From positions 1-22,500 of the forward strand of contig NW_013654379.1 of assembly GCF_000499385.1 (NCBI RefSeq): a stretch of 22,500 bases of DNA, read 5' to 3'. Below the pieces are notes generated by a model, which did not search any database, was not told where the DNA came from, and was given only the letters and a program-made list of their open reading frames with translations. The translations under genes and the position numbers were made by a program. The DNA is from Eimeria necatrix. Taxonomy: Eukaryota; Apicomplexa; Conoidasida; Eucoccidiorida; Eimeriidae. Shown here piece after piece: positions 1 through 11,433 of the stretch. Within the stretch, counting starts at the first letter, position 1. Each line of letters starts with the position of its first letter.

Positions 1-3000
1 CGACTCTAGGCAACGCCCCGCACCGGTGCCGGCGCCATCGCCAGCTCCAACCTTAGGGTATTCGCAGGCGCTCCTGGTCTACACATGCTATCTTGCTTAT
101 AAATTGTTTTACTTCGTCACTAGTAACAAGTTATGTGTGTAACAGGGTGCTAACCTCTTGTAGGCCACCAGCTAGCTATCCCCTAAATGTCACCAGCAAG
201 CCCCATTGTAGTGCCTGCGCACTGTATTAGCTGTCGAAGATTTCCTTTCTTGCGCTCTCAAGTCGTCTCGCCTCGAGGCGGCTGCCTGATTCAGGAAAGT
301 CGAGAGGAAAGTTTTCTTCACAATTCCGGCATTGTGAAAGTGGCCCAGCCACTTTCAAGGTCACGCCCAACGAGATCGCGGAACCTCGGTAGTCATGTGA
401 TTAAGGGCCTACCTCGGAAGGTATAATTTACAGCTCGGGAGCAAAGGCATATAACTAGGAAGTCGAAAACCGCGGTTCGAGCAAACCGCAGGCTCTTGGG
501 CATGTGCCAAGCAAAACTAAGGGTTGCGGGGCGTGGCGGCTTCACTTGGGCGATGCGCGCATGATGCGAAAAAAGCAAAACGGTTACAGTTGTTAGAGGC
601 GCGTACAACTGCTAGATAGACTTGTTATCGGATAATGAGAGCAAAATTTTCCGCAAGAAAGAAGTGAACTCGCTTAACTAGAAATAGCATAACGGACTTT
701 TTAATGTTTCCGAGCGGCTCTTGCCAGGCGTTACTTGACGATTCGAGGGAGCTCACATCGTCATTCCACACCACATGTATGTCAATTGCAAAACTTAGTG
801 TTCGGCACTGCGGTATAAACCAGATATAGCCTTCAAGGTCACGTAATTCAGAACGCCTATGTTGACTTAATTAATAGTGACAATTTCCGTGCAAAAGATT
901 TACTCTTCTGGCGTTTAAGCCTAGTGTGCTCTGCAGTAGTGACCAGGGCTGTATGGTTTGCGAGAGACACTGGAACTGCGTTGCGCAGCCTGGACACTGA
1001 GGCACAAATATATGCCCATGAAAGAACAGATGCAGCTGGAAGAAACAGGCCACAGTCGTGGCCATCCTCACTATCAAAGCCCGCAGACTTTCTCTTTAAT
1101 GGTTGCATGTGCTATTTTAGCATAAACTCTCTTAAATATGATCTGCTTCACAGATATATTCTTGCTTATTGCCGCCATTTTACCGTCAGATTAGGCCTAG
1201 CTCCCTTTGCAGATGTGACAAACTCACTGTACCAATTTTCTTGTTGGCAGCTTATGGATTTAGCTGGATGCAGCCGCATGCCGACTTCAAGAACAGACGA
1301 AAACAAAGTCACACACTCTTCTAGAAGAACACAAAAGCAAGTCGAAGCACACACACAAACAAACACACAGCGATGTTACCTAGCTATACAATCACACGAT
1401 TTCACCGTAGCCACCTGGGAGTCCTCCTTATCAATGCATCGGGTGCTGGAGTTGTCCCCTTTGGCCCGAAAGGTATCCTTGTCCACTCGTGCTGCCCTTC
1501 CGAACTAATGGCCATATATCTCTCTCTTACGGTCTCTACTCGAGTTGGAATGCAAGGAGTCTAGCAGAAATATCAGCAGTGCTGTGAAGGGCTCATAAAC
1601 CTTTGGAGAAAGCTCGCTAACGCGGAAGTGCATATCGAACGGAATGGATGGACTTTACAGAAGCTGTTATGTGAAGAAGCCTGAAATCATCCCGGTGCGT
1701 GGGAACTCTCTACTGAGACAGAACTTGCATTTAGAGCCCGTCAGGCATGCACTAGTGTTCACCTTTGGAAAGAGTCTTGCCAATGACAAGTTTTGAATTG
1801 TACTGGCTTCAATCTGTTTCCTCTCACCTGCAAGGGTATCAAGTTGAACAGCGGATGTGAAGGAGATAAGAAGACTGTTCATAATAGATCTGAACCGATT
1901 AGCGATAGGATTTTGGCAGCGGCTTATCGGGACGGGCGACAATGAGTGACCGGCTCTTTAAGCCTTAATTCACGACGGCCAGTAACTTATAGTTCGTTAA
2001 CACTTATACATTTTGCTTGCTATCGAAGAGCAACATTTGCTGGGGCAAAACTAGATTGAGCACGAACACAATAGACACAACACTACTAATGGGACACAGA
2101 AAGTCATCATATTATTGCAAGTTGCCTTACAGCGGCTATGGTCATGGCTGCCAGATGGCAAGGCCCACCACACCAAGAAGCGCCGACCACGTTGCAGATG
2201 TGTGAAGGAGAAGCGAGGGAAGTAAGCATGTCTAAAGCCTGTTGATGTGCCCTCAAAAGTACTTCAAACTAGAATAAACAGCAAATGATGCTATATAGCC
2301 ATTGGTTCAACCTGGTGTCGAGGTTCCTATACTACAGGGCATCTGCACGGCACGACAGAACATTTTGCGTAGGTTGTGGTTGCAATCTCTATTCCCAGTT
2401 TGGGAGGAGGGATGGTGGGGACAGCCTGGCAAGGTGTTTGCGTGCTGGTTGGAGATTGTTTGCTTCATCTTCTCTTGTTGGCGGTGGTGTCTTTCGGCTG
2501 CGCTGTGTGCTTCGTGCAAGGTGCGGGGAGCACCGAGAAGCAGGTGTTGCTGATGGGACAGCATTGCAGACTAAGTGTGGAGCAAGCGGCCGTTGACATT
2601 GGGGTGGTGAGTCTGTTGAGGAAGATGATTTGGGCGGCTGAACCATATATATGTGCAGATTTGCGCATGCGTATGGAAGCTGCGGCGGTCATTGTAGCCT
2701 CCTCCACACAGTATCATGTTTGGAAGAAGCCAAATGAATAAGTGAGTGCGGCTGTGCGGCAGTAGGTCGTTCAGTTTGTGCGGGCTGCACGCGCGTCGTT
2801 CGATCTGTGCCACTCGTCCCTCACGTGTCTTTCGTTTGACTTTGGAAAGAAACAACATGATATGAAGGGCTTTTCGTCTGTTTTTCAGTCTATCGGCAAG
2901 AGGGTTGGCTCTGTCTCCGTTGCATTTGGGGCCCCACAAGTCTCTTGTTGTTCTATCTCTCAGCCATTTGGGTCATATTGAGTGACCTAAATGAGAGAAA

Positions 3001-4350
3001 GTAGGAAAGAGAGGCAGCAGAGTGTCGCGAGGCTAGGAGGCAGTAAGGCGAGAGCACAAAAGCGAGAGGTTTGGACCTCAAGCGAGTGCTAGAAAGGTGG
3101 AACCACTAAGATGTGGCATAGTCACTCTTCAGAGATAGTCATTCCTCAGAAAGATAACATGTAAGTGTCAAATTGAAAGCAGACGGCAGGATCTCCAGCG
3201 ATACAAAAGCCCGCTTCGATTTGCGAGGACGCCTTTGAGGAAGCCTAAACCGTGATCACGCTCAGTCATCAGCAGCGTGACAATGTAAAGCCAAGGAATC
3301 TATCGTAATCTCTACTAAAATTGTGCAAATTCTTGGCAGCTGGCCGGAATACTTACTACGGTACAGGCAGTGCACAGAACGAAAAGCTGTAATGTCTCGC
3401 ATCTTACAAGACGCTATCAAAACCCGAAGCAAAGAACAGGCATTTACTGTGAGTCTTAATTAGGAAGTTCCAGCTAGAGCAAAATCCACCGAACACAACT
3501 AGCGTGTAACATAGGAGTGCATAAACGCAGAAAATGGCAAATTTCGTGGTCGAGCAACAATGAAGTGAATGTGAAGCTCAATATTGTACTTCATTAGTTT
3601 TTGAGGGTTGCTTGTAGCGAAAACGGAATCCTCCAAAGGATCTGGTCAAACGCTGGAGACACTGTGTGAGCGGGCTGCATGCATTCTGCAGCCCCAATTG
3701 CAAGAACTGTTCGCCTAGAGAGATTGAACAGCATAATAAGGCTATCAACAATAAATGCAATGTAAAAGAAAGAACCCATGATGCAGGCTGGTGGAAATGG
3801 CTGAGAAGGTGTAACCTCCTATCTTCGTTTCAGTTCCTCTCGCTGCCGTTCTCCCTTCGCAGCTCGTAATTTTAGCTCATATTGTTGTATCAACCTAAAA
3901 ATTAAAATGGAGTACGAGGTTTATTTGGCGACAAACGTAGTAGGTGAGCTAAACATGCGTGATGGCCACTGGCTGAGGCCTCGTCACGACGCTGTGTAGT
4001 TTTTCGTTCTAGTTTGTGAATGCGTAGCACACTTCTGGGATGCAAATTCGAATTTAGAGAATATTCCTCATTTTGAATTACTTCGGACAGAGGAAAGTGG
4101 GCAGGGTGTGGTCTGTCATCGCAGGGGTCCTGGTGCTGATGTTGATATTCCTTCTGGGCTATGGAGAAAGCGCGGAGAGCAACTAATGGCCGGAAATATC
4201 GACTGAGTAAATAATAAGAAAAAGAATTAACGAATTGAAACTACCACAGCAGAGAACTACTGCAGACCGGCGTCTTCTTGCGACTAGGCCGGCATCTGTT
4301 TGTCATTTTGTTGTTCCCATTGTTGTTTTCTTCTTTTACCAAACGCGCAA
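1..4350. other. Repeat-poor stretch with no supportable gene
   Basis: This 4.35 kb upstream of the FAM32A-like gene has mixed composition and lacks the CAG and telomere-like repeats of the right half. Open frames occur on both strands, the longest being a stop-free stretch of about 195 codons at 924-1508 (+). None shows recognisable domains, homopolymer tracts or flanking splice sites that join into a longer protein. At 2285-2940 both strands carry overlapping open frames of 80-120 codons in a G-rich patch, again without a recognisable product. The last few hundred bases probably hold the promoter and 5' leader of the FAM32A-like gene. I found no tRNA or rRNA. Confidence 0.5.
924..1508 (+). 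CDS. Doubtful hypothetical ORF (194 codons)
   Basis: A single open frame of 194 codons with no recognisable motif. It starts from a non-ATG codon in a region of average composition. The protein is Ser/Thr/Arg-rich with scattered Cys, no convincing membrane segment and no repeat. By chance an ORF of this length is only mildly surprising in 22.5 kb read in six frames. It could be a lineage-specific gene, part of an intron-containing gene, or noise. I list it because it is the longest non-repetitive open frame in the first 4 kb, and I assign no function. Confidence 0.12.
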   Translation: MCSAVVTRAVWFARDTGTALRSLDTEAQIYAHERTDAAGRNRPQSWPSSLSKPADFLFNGCMCYFSINSLKYDLLHRYILAYCRHFTVRLGLAPFADVTNSLYQFSCWQLMDLAGCSRMPTSRTDENKVTHSSRRTQKQVEAHTQTNTQRCYLAIQSHDFTVATWESSLSMHRVLELSPLARKVSLSTRAALPN

Positions 4351-5554
4351 ATGTCGGGCTATGAAACAGCAGTTCGCGGGACTCTGAGGCTGAAGCGGCA
4401 CAGCGAAGCCGTGGCGGCTGACGAGAAGAAACGCCGGAAAAAGAAGAAAAATAAGGCGAACAATGAAGAGGAAACAGGACCAGCAGTAGCTGATCTGCCC
4501 CCAGAGCTCGCAAATGACCCCGAAGCTGTTGCTGCAGCAGCAGCCATCCAGGAGGGCAAGAAGCCTGCAGACGCACTCCTGAGTGCCAAAGACAGTGCAG
4601 CAGCAGGAGCAGCAGACGCCGGATCAGAAGCTGCTGCTCCCCCTGAAGACGCATCCGCAGCTGCACAAACTTCTGCACAAGACGAGGGAGAAGAAGGATT
4701 GAAAACAAGGACAGACAGCCGCAGTCGCAGCAGAGATCCATCCAGACCCTCAGACGCGGGTGCGGCATCCCTGCGTCATTCTGGCCCGATTAACTTCGTG
4801 CTGCTGCTTCCTTGCCTTTTTCTTTAAGCCACTTAGACTCTTCTGCATTCATAGAATGCGCAGATATTGCGGGATTGTCCGCCGTGCTTGTGCATTTGGC
4901 TCTCTGGATGTCTTTGCGTCTGATCTGCGTGTCACAGATCATTTGCAATTCACTATATCCATTTGCGCAAAGTGAAGTGAATCCCCCGTCTCTCTGATTT
5001 CCCATGTCTAGCCCCATCAAGTTTTATTCGTTTAGACTCATGTGCACATGGTGCTGCCGCTGCTGCTGCATTGGTGCTGCTGCAGCGGATGACTTGGAGG
5101 CCTTTATAGCCGAGATGAACCCGCGCTGGACTCCGGCGGAAAGGGCTTTCTATTTGGCGCGGAAGGCGCGAGAGGCAGAGAGAATCAAGAAGCAGCTGGA
5201 GCTGACACATCGGCAGCGGATGGAGAAGTTCAACAAGCACTTGGCTTCGCTTTCAGAACGTGAGCTGACTTGTGAAATATCTGCACTTCTGCAATATGTA
5301 TCTATGTTGTCTAAGCAACGCAATACCATTTATTGCTCGGGGTCACTTGTCATTTGTATACATGCATCGTTGCTGTGGCTGCGAACTCGGGCTTCCTGTA
5401 TTTGTTGCTTGGTCACGTCGAGCTGCAGAAGCAGCTTTAAGTAAGTGCTGCTGCATCCTATTCTACCGTTACATCATTTTGTGTTTTATTTCATCTGTTT
5501 TCCTTCCGTTTCGCCTTATCAGACTTCGACCAACCGCGCGTAGGCCCCGGCTAA
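4351..5554 (+). CDS. FAM32A: FAM32A-like protein (spliceosome exon-ligation factor homologue), 3 exons
   Basis: Exons 4351-4759, 5086-5259 and 5523-5554 join in phase into a 204-residue protein. Introns of 326 and 263 bp have GTGCGG/TGCAG and GTGAGC/ATCAG ends, and each junction leaves one base that completes a codon (Ala137, His195). The N-terminus (MSGYETAVRGTLRLK) followed by a Lys/Arg cluster at about residues 25-36, and the C-terminal block WTPAERAF, THRQRMEKFNKHLASLSE, HFDQPRV, match the two conserved ends of the FAM32A family. In human spliceosomes FAM32A helps exon ligation, acting through its C-terminal tail; that role is carried over by homology. About 80-90 extra Ala/Glu/Asp-rich residues and a short SRSRSRDPSR stretch (about residues 122-130) separate the conserved ends, so the protein is nearly twice the human length (about 112). 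The start is the ATG at 4351; the upstream in-frame extension from 4300 is not conserved. Its downstream neighbour converges on it. Confidence 0.85.
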
Positions 5555-6462
5555 CGAATGGCGAGGAAAGCCCACATATTCACCAGGCAGTTGGTTGATG
5601 CATTTGGCGGGCCTTTCGCCGCTGCAAGTCCATTACTTTTCGAGTTAGAGTTGGTGTACACCAGCTGACTGCGGGATCAGCTCGCTTTCGTTACAGAAGT
5701 GGCGGCATTCTCATCACCAGTCCGCGAGTTGCCCACGGGCGTTGCAGCTCGTGTTGCAGTTTGTGCCTTTCTTCTTCCACGTCGATAAGCAGGGATGCCA
5801 GCGGGTCTTTGTTACAGACTTTAACAGTGTCCAGTGCAGCGCAACAGGCCCTGAAATACACTTGCTGTTTGGGCGGGCCCTAGCCCGCATGCAAACCGCC
5901 GCAAGAAAGCTGCGCGGCCAGGGGGCACACAGGGCCCCCTATATGGCCAGTGCGGCGAGAGGCAGAGTCTGCAGAACTCTTTGGGGCCCCGCTGCAGACG
6001 CAGCAGCGGCAACGACAGGCGTGCCTGCTGCTGCAAGTTTCACTGCATAAACGGTTCCAACTGAAGGAATTGTTCGGAAGTTATTAATAGCCGAAGAGGG
6101 CAGAGTCGGCACCGCCGACTTCATTTCCCTGCATCGTCACCCTAACTCGCCACCGCTTTAATTGTAATACTGTAACAGCAGAGAAGATGGCGGTCTCATC
6201 ATTTTCTTATTACCTGCTACTGTAGCGGATCGTCCTTTTGGAGCGCACTTAACCCCCTCACCATTACTGCTTAACCCCATCCGCTCTCAATATCCGTCTC
6301 TATATATATACAAGTACACGTACACATATAATATACACATACGTTCACACATATGGGGCCCTACGTCACCTGCGGGCAAAGAGGAGCCTTCCTACGATTC
6401 CCTCTAGGCTCTGGACCCCGCCATTGCTTTGCATTAACGCCCCAAGCGCCATCTGCTGTGTG
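5555..6462. other. Intergenic stretch between convergent genes
   Basis: This 908 bp lies between the stop of the FAM32A-like gene and the stop of the minus-strand BAR-like gene, so it should hold both 3' untranslated regions. A plus-strand open frame at 5742-6050 and a minus-strand frame at 5821-6036 overlap and neither resembles a known protein. The former is preceded by CAG acceptors and could be an unrecognised exon. At 6299-6355 there is an AT-rich microsatellite-like stretch of TATA, ACAC and CATA steps. Confidence 0.45.
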
Positions 6463-9400
6463 TTAGTCTGACGCGAATGGATTCGTGGGAGAGGCAAGGG
6501 GCCTGGCTGAGTCTTTAAGGTTTCCGTTGGAGGCTGTTTGCTGCAGGCGCTGGCTGTCGCCGGAGTGGTAGGGTTTCCTTGGTGTTACCTGCTGAGAGCC
6601 AGGGTCAGAGGGGCTGTGGGGGCGGGAAGACTGGGAATTTGTCCTCTTCACGGGCTCTGCGGGGCTGGTACTGCGCGGGCTGTTGGGGAACTGCTGCATC
6701 TGCTGCATGTCCGCCTTGCTGCTCGTGTACGGCTGCTGCTGCAGCAGCTGCTGCTGATGGCCAGCCGCCGTCAACGGCGACACATACTGTGTCTCTTCCA
6801 GCAAACGAATTGAAGCCCGCACAGACCCCACATCAACGCCCGATCCTACCAAGAAGAGAATCATGGCTTCCAGAGCCTGTACAAACGGCGCCACAAGACA
6901 AACAGCAGCAACCTCTGCACTGGACACACAATACCATGCACTTGAAATTACTTGGTAAAACAAAAACAGCCTTTGTATTGGACACAAAATAACCTGCACT
7001 GGAAATTAAGAAGTTCATCAATATTACAGATCAAGCTAATGCTTTCTGGACCGCGAAACCAGCAAAGAAAACGATGTTAATAGTAGCTAGTGAAGGGACG
7101 GAGGCATAAGCGCTGAGCAGCTCCTAATATCTTGCTAAGTGAGCTCTATGGACGAAAACTGCAGCAGCAGCACCAGTAGCAGCAGCAGCAAAGGGCAGCA
7201 AAGAGGACATGCAGCATAAGCCCTGTTCAGGTCAAGATCCTGAACTCTTGGCGCGCAATGGCCTACCCGTGCAACTTGCATTGCGGCCTCTGGCGCACTT
7301 CCGTTCATCGTCTGTTGCATTTCTCTCCTGCGTTCACAAGAAAAGCATGCATGCAAAAGAGCCTGACTTCATCCAATAAGTGTTTCTTCTATAATGGGAC
7401 AGTCAGAACTGCAGAAGCCCTAGTAAGAGTAAAGATCATCAAGCAGGCCACGCCCAAATCGCTCCTCTGGGCAAACAGAATTGGGTGGGCGCCTACACAA
7501 GCTCGGCTTCTGCCGTTTGCAGGCGATTCCGTGCAATTTGAACCTCATCTTCCGCCTGCTCGCAGAGGCGGCAACAGGTGGCGCGAGCAGCTGTTATTCT
7601 TGTCTTGTTTCTTCCTTCTAAGGACTTTTATGGTCTAGACCGACTGTGCGTGGCACTTTAAACTCCAATGTACATTCACAAACTCAAATACGCATTCACA
7701 AGGGCAAGGCTCAGTTCGTCACCGACGAACCGTCTTGACTTTCTGCACAGCTTGCGGGTCTTTGCCAGTTTCCGCTTTCTGCTGCAGCTTCTTCAGCGCC
7801 TGCAAACCAAGCCAACCTTCACAGCCAGCTACACAAATAAATACAGATATTCACACTTTGGCGTTACGCTGCGGAGAACGGCTTGGGATGTCAACGGCAC
7901 ATTTGAAAGCACTGTGTGAGCGCCGGAGCCTATAATCCCCGTCCATTTACTGTGATGGCTTTGTTCCCAAGATGCTGGATTCTTTACTTTTTTCCGCATA
8001 GTTCTGTTGATGCAAAGCTAAATGCGTCGCTCTATTCGTGGACCTGAATGCACTAGGGAGGCCCTCCTGCTCACCGCCTCCTTCCGCAGTAACTTCTTCT
8101 CCGCATCCTTCTTTCGTTTGCTGGCCTTCTGTAACGCGACAACCAGAAAAAGAAGGCACAGTGCAATAAGCGCCTTATGTGAATGCCGCGCAGTGGAGGC
8201 TCCGAAAATAAGGTGGCTAGAGCGCAAGCCTACTCTGCTGCTAGCACCTGACCGAGCAGTGGTTGGTCTTTCAAAGAACTTTAAGCTGGTTCACGCCTTT
8301 ATTTCCACTCGGAACAGCTTGCAAGTCATGCAGCCCAACGGAGCCACAAAAGCTAAGTTTAATTGCATGTGGGAACCCTTACTTCAACCTTCGCGATTGA
8401 CTTCGCCGCGGCTACATTCGCCTCCTTGATAAGATCCACTTGTGGTTTCTGTACATCACCCGAACACAAGCCTCGCAAGCTCCGATTCGCCCAAAATATA
8501 AACATCTAATCTGTAAAACTAAGGGCAAAGTGAGAAGAATTTGCAGGAAAACCCCAAAAGTACAACCACGCGCTGGGAAGTGGACTCACCACCGAGGAGG
8601 ATATTGTCTTGAACGAGTCCTGCACAGATCAAAAAAGACGAAATTAAAAGGAAAATGAATCAATTCGCAATTATTTTGCCACAGAACTCGATGGAACTAT
8701 GCAAATGCGAAACACAAACACTACCATTCACAGAGAATATGCCAACAAGATGCGACAGGAACGCTAGTCCTCCAAGAACTTCCATTTCATAGACTGCACG
8801 TGTTCCGTAACAACTTTCTTTATATGCGACAGGAAAGCTAGTCTTTCAAGAACTTCCACTTCATAGACTGCACGTGTTCCACTAGCGTTCCCGCCGCATC
8901 TTGTTGGCATATTCTCTGTGAATGCTAGTGTTTGCGTTTCGCATTTGCATAGTTCCTTCTACTGCTGAGTTAGGAATATCTAAGTGGAAATGGACGAGCT
9001 CAAACACCCAAATATGAATTCGCACTACTGCGGAATGCGCGTTTTTCCGTGCAAAGTGCCTCACCAGGGCTGCGCCGATCTCCTCCACTGGACGCTTGTA
9101 AACGGGCTTGTCGTAAAAGTATCCGTTGATGCTAACTCGCAAAGACTTGCCACTTCTTTCCCAATCTGCACGGAAACATCAGCGGCGACGGAACACAGTG
9201 GATCCCGTTGCACGGATTACGAAACGGACAGCGCCAGAGGACGAATTTGACTGCTTAAGTGACCAGAACGTGACCAGTGGACCTCGGAGGCGTACATTTT
9301 AAACTCTTCTGAAGGCTGTGGACAAACTTGTCAATCGCCTTGAGGGCCTTCCGCTGCCGGCGCAGCTCCGTCTCTAGGGGAGCGTTCTTGTGCTTGGAGC

Positions 9401-9704
9401 ACTGCGAGAGAGAAATGCACACATTTTGGGGCCTTGAGGGTCATATCTGCTGCAAAATTAAGCTGCTGCGCTGGCTTTGCTGTCTGCGTCCATGCAATAA
9501 AGCCAGCCGCTTGCCGCTGCAGGAATGGTGTGTGCTGGAGCCACTGTGGAGGCATCGGAGCTCAGTCGCCTCGGGTGGAAAGAGGCAGAAGTAAGTGAGA
9601 CAAGCGCAAAGCCATCACTGAGAACTACATCCTCTGTGGACTGTCAGTTGCAGCAGCTGCAGCAGCAGCAGCAGACCCACCAGTCTGCTCAGAAACTCAA
9701 ACAT
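6463..9704 (-). CDS. Coiled-coil protein, probable BAR domain, C-terminal NPF motif (about 11 exons)
   Basis: Joining minus-strand exons by GT/AG sites and phase gives about 348 residues. Proposed exons: 9704-9681, 9401-9305 (or 9296), 9165-9065, 8619-8590, 8448-8383, 8128-8075, 8003-7988, 7816 (or 7828)-7731, 7558-7497, 7327-7267, 6912-6463. Most carry 5-33 codons and most junctions are phase 0. The start MFEFLSRL leads into long charged helices (RRQRKALKAIDKFVHSLQK; SLRVSINGYFYDKPVY; KASKRKKDAEKKLLRKEA; ALKKLQQKAETGKDP; QAEDEVQIARNRLQTAEAEL), an arrangement like an N-terminal amphipathic helix plus BAR-domain helices that bend membranes. Residues from about 251 form a Gln/Ser/Pro-rich tail ending TNPFASD; NPF is the known ligand of EH domains. 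BAR membership is inferred from helix pattern, not a clear signature. The least certain parts are the ends of exons 2 and 7 and the starts of exons 8 and 11. Intron 3 carries an inverted-repeat element. Confidence 0.55.
8693..8956. repeat. Inverted-repeat element with internal duplicated 57-mer, inside an intron
   Basis: The left arm at 8693-8768 (starts GGAACTATGCAAATGCGAAA) and the right arm at 8881-8956 are reverse complements over 76 bp with 4 mismatches. Between and overlapping them, a 57-bp block (starts ATGCGACAGGAA, ends GCACGTGTTCC) occurs twice in direct orientation at 8750-8806 and 8824-8880, with 4 mismatches and a 17-bp spacer. The element lies within the 445-bp intron (9064-8620) between exons 3 and 4 of the BAR-like gene. 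Such a structure could be a small non-autonomous inverted-repeat transposon or a fold-back duplication. It encodes nothing recognisable, and I did not find clear target-site duplications. Confidence 0.85.
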
Positions 9705-11433
9705 GCTAGCAGTTGGGTGTGTAAAGAAGCCTATTGTCCCCTGAAATTTGTATAGAGAGGAGCACAGCAGGGTGTGCTGCGGCTCTTCAATAAGATGTGG
9801 CTCCTTTCGCCAATCGGCGCAGGCAGTGGCTGCAGGGGAAGGGAGGCGCCCGCTTGTCTGCAATACTGTTTCGCATCAGCGTTTCTATCGAATGAATGAG
9901 CACAAAAGACGAAGTTTGAAGAGAATATCAATAGAAGCAAGCTTCAGAAATCACAGAAGGACCGAAAGAAGCCGCAGCAGTTGAGCTGTGCCCCGAGTCG
10001 GTGGCAGTGATGCAAGATCCCGATCGCATGCAGGAGGAAACGAAGGCTTCCGCTCTGTCTGGAAGCTACATAGAAGCCTCATCTGCTTCACAATATAACT
10101 AATGAATTTGTTAATATCCAGTAACTTTACTATTGCCGCCAGTCAACGCCCTTTCGGCTTTCTTGGTGCGAGACGAGCGCAGCACTCTGCAAGCACTGAA
10201 CACTTTCTGGTCATCATTCAACGTACTTTTGCCCCTTGCGGCAAATTAACTAATGTTTGCCATACTTTTCCTTTTTAAAAGAGAAATAAAGCAAGAATTT
10301 ACACAACGAACAGCCATGCGATCCAAAGGAGCGCCTGTTTCAATAGGCCGGGCCGTATTTCACGTTCGCGATGGACTCCGCCTAGAGAGGAAGTGATTAA
10401 GACCTTTGACGAAGCATGGGTACTGCACTCTGCTGCACATCATCTGTTTTGGATAGCCTGGGCCTTAGAGCTGGGGATCAAATAAGTTTCTGCTGAAACA
10501 GGAAGAGTCAAGTTGCAGTGAGGCTGCGAGGGGAAACAATGAAAGAAGGCGTTCGTCTGCCAAGACCAAGAGCTGCAGGCGTTTCAGCTAGTATCAGAGA
10601 TGACTATTGTTAGGCCTGTGTATGTAGAAACGTATGGGCTGCTTTCCTCATAAGGGGATGGGCCATGCATCGCCTGTTGTGGACTTGCACGAAGCCAGGG
10701 GCCGCTGGGCTTACAGCAAAGTTCACTGCTCGGGCATTCGGAGGTTATTCTTAATTTCTGTTGTCAGAAAGTTGAATGTTTTACCTTCTTTTTTTACGAA
10801 TAGCCATATAAGATTGGCAAGGGGGAAACGTAAAGACTGTTCCATTTCGCCCGCTCTCTACGCCGGCTCCACTGAATTGCCTACGCTCTAACTGACTTCC
10901 TATTAAGCGGACGAACAACAAGCACATGCGCTGTGCAGGCAAATCGCATTGACGACATAATATGTTAAAATAGAATAAACGGTATAATATGTTAGAATAA
11001 CGCGAGACCCCTCTTTTATCCGCAAAACGGCAAAGGAGTGGCTCTTAATACCCTCTTCAGACGCCTCCTTTCCGGAACACAGGGCATCAGCGTGCACTGT
11101 TGAAGTGTTACATACTGGATCTTGAGGCACAAACCATGAATATTCGAAAAATATTCTTTGAAATAGGCAGCCGCATGCGGATCAGCACAATTTCGTTCAA
11201 TTCACACTTCCCTTATCACCAGAGGCGCGCCAACTGCCGAGAAGTCTGCTAGAGCGCAGGTTTACAGCACAACGTATGCGCATGCGGCACCTTAGAAAAG
11301 TAGGCAGCCAGGCAAAGCTTAAGCCTTCTTTCGCGAAGGCAAACAGCCTTTTCTGGTAACTTTGATGCTATGAGGGGTCACCGCCGCTCGCGTGCAGTCT
11401 GCAGTGTTTGCACCTGACAACTGAGTAAAGTAC
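9705..11433. other. Upstream region of the BAR-like gene; no gene supported
   Basis: The segment starts at the proposed ATG (9704, minus strand) of the BAR-like gene and should include its promoter and leader. Short open frames occur on both strands (for example 9748-9984 + and 10634-10891 +), but none shows known motifs or joins to others at convincing splice sites. The DNA is AT-richer around 10080-10300 and 10950-11000 and lacks CAG or telomere-like repeats. I see nothing else in it. Confidence 0.4.

Noticed and set aside
470..490. tRNA T-arm-like GGTTCGA at about 474
   Set aside because: The sequence lacks the pairing CC after the loop, an upstream A-box at the right distance and a cloverleaf.
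5742..6050. Plus-strand 102-codon frame between convergent genes
   Set aside because: It begins at a non-ATG codon, overlaps an open minus-strand frame, and lies where the 3' ends of two genes are expected. It could still be an exon but nothing confirms it.
8882..9142. 86-codon minus ORF as a separate gene
   Set aside because: Its first part is exon 3 of the BAR-like gene, which ends at a GTGAGG donor (9064). The remainder is intron and runs into the inverted-repeat element.
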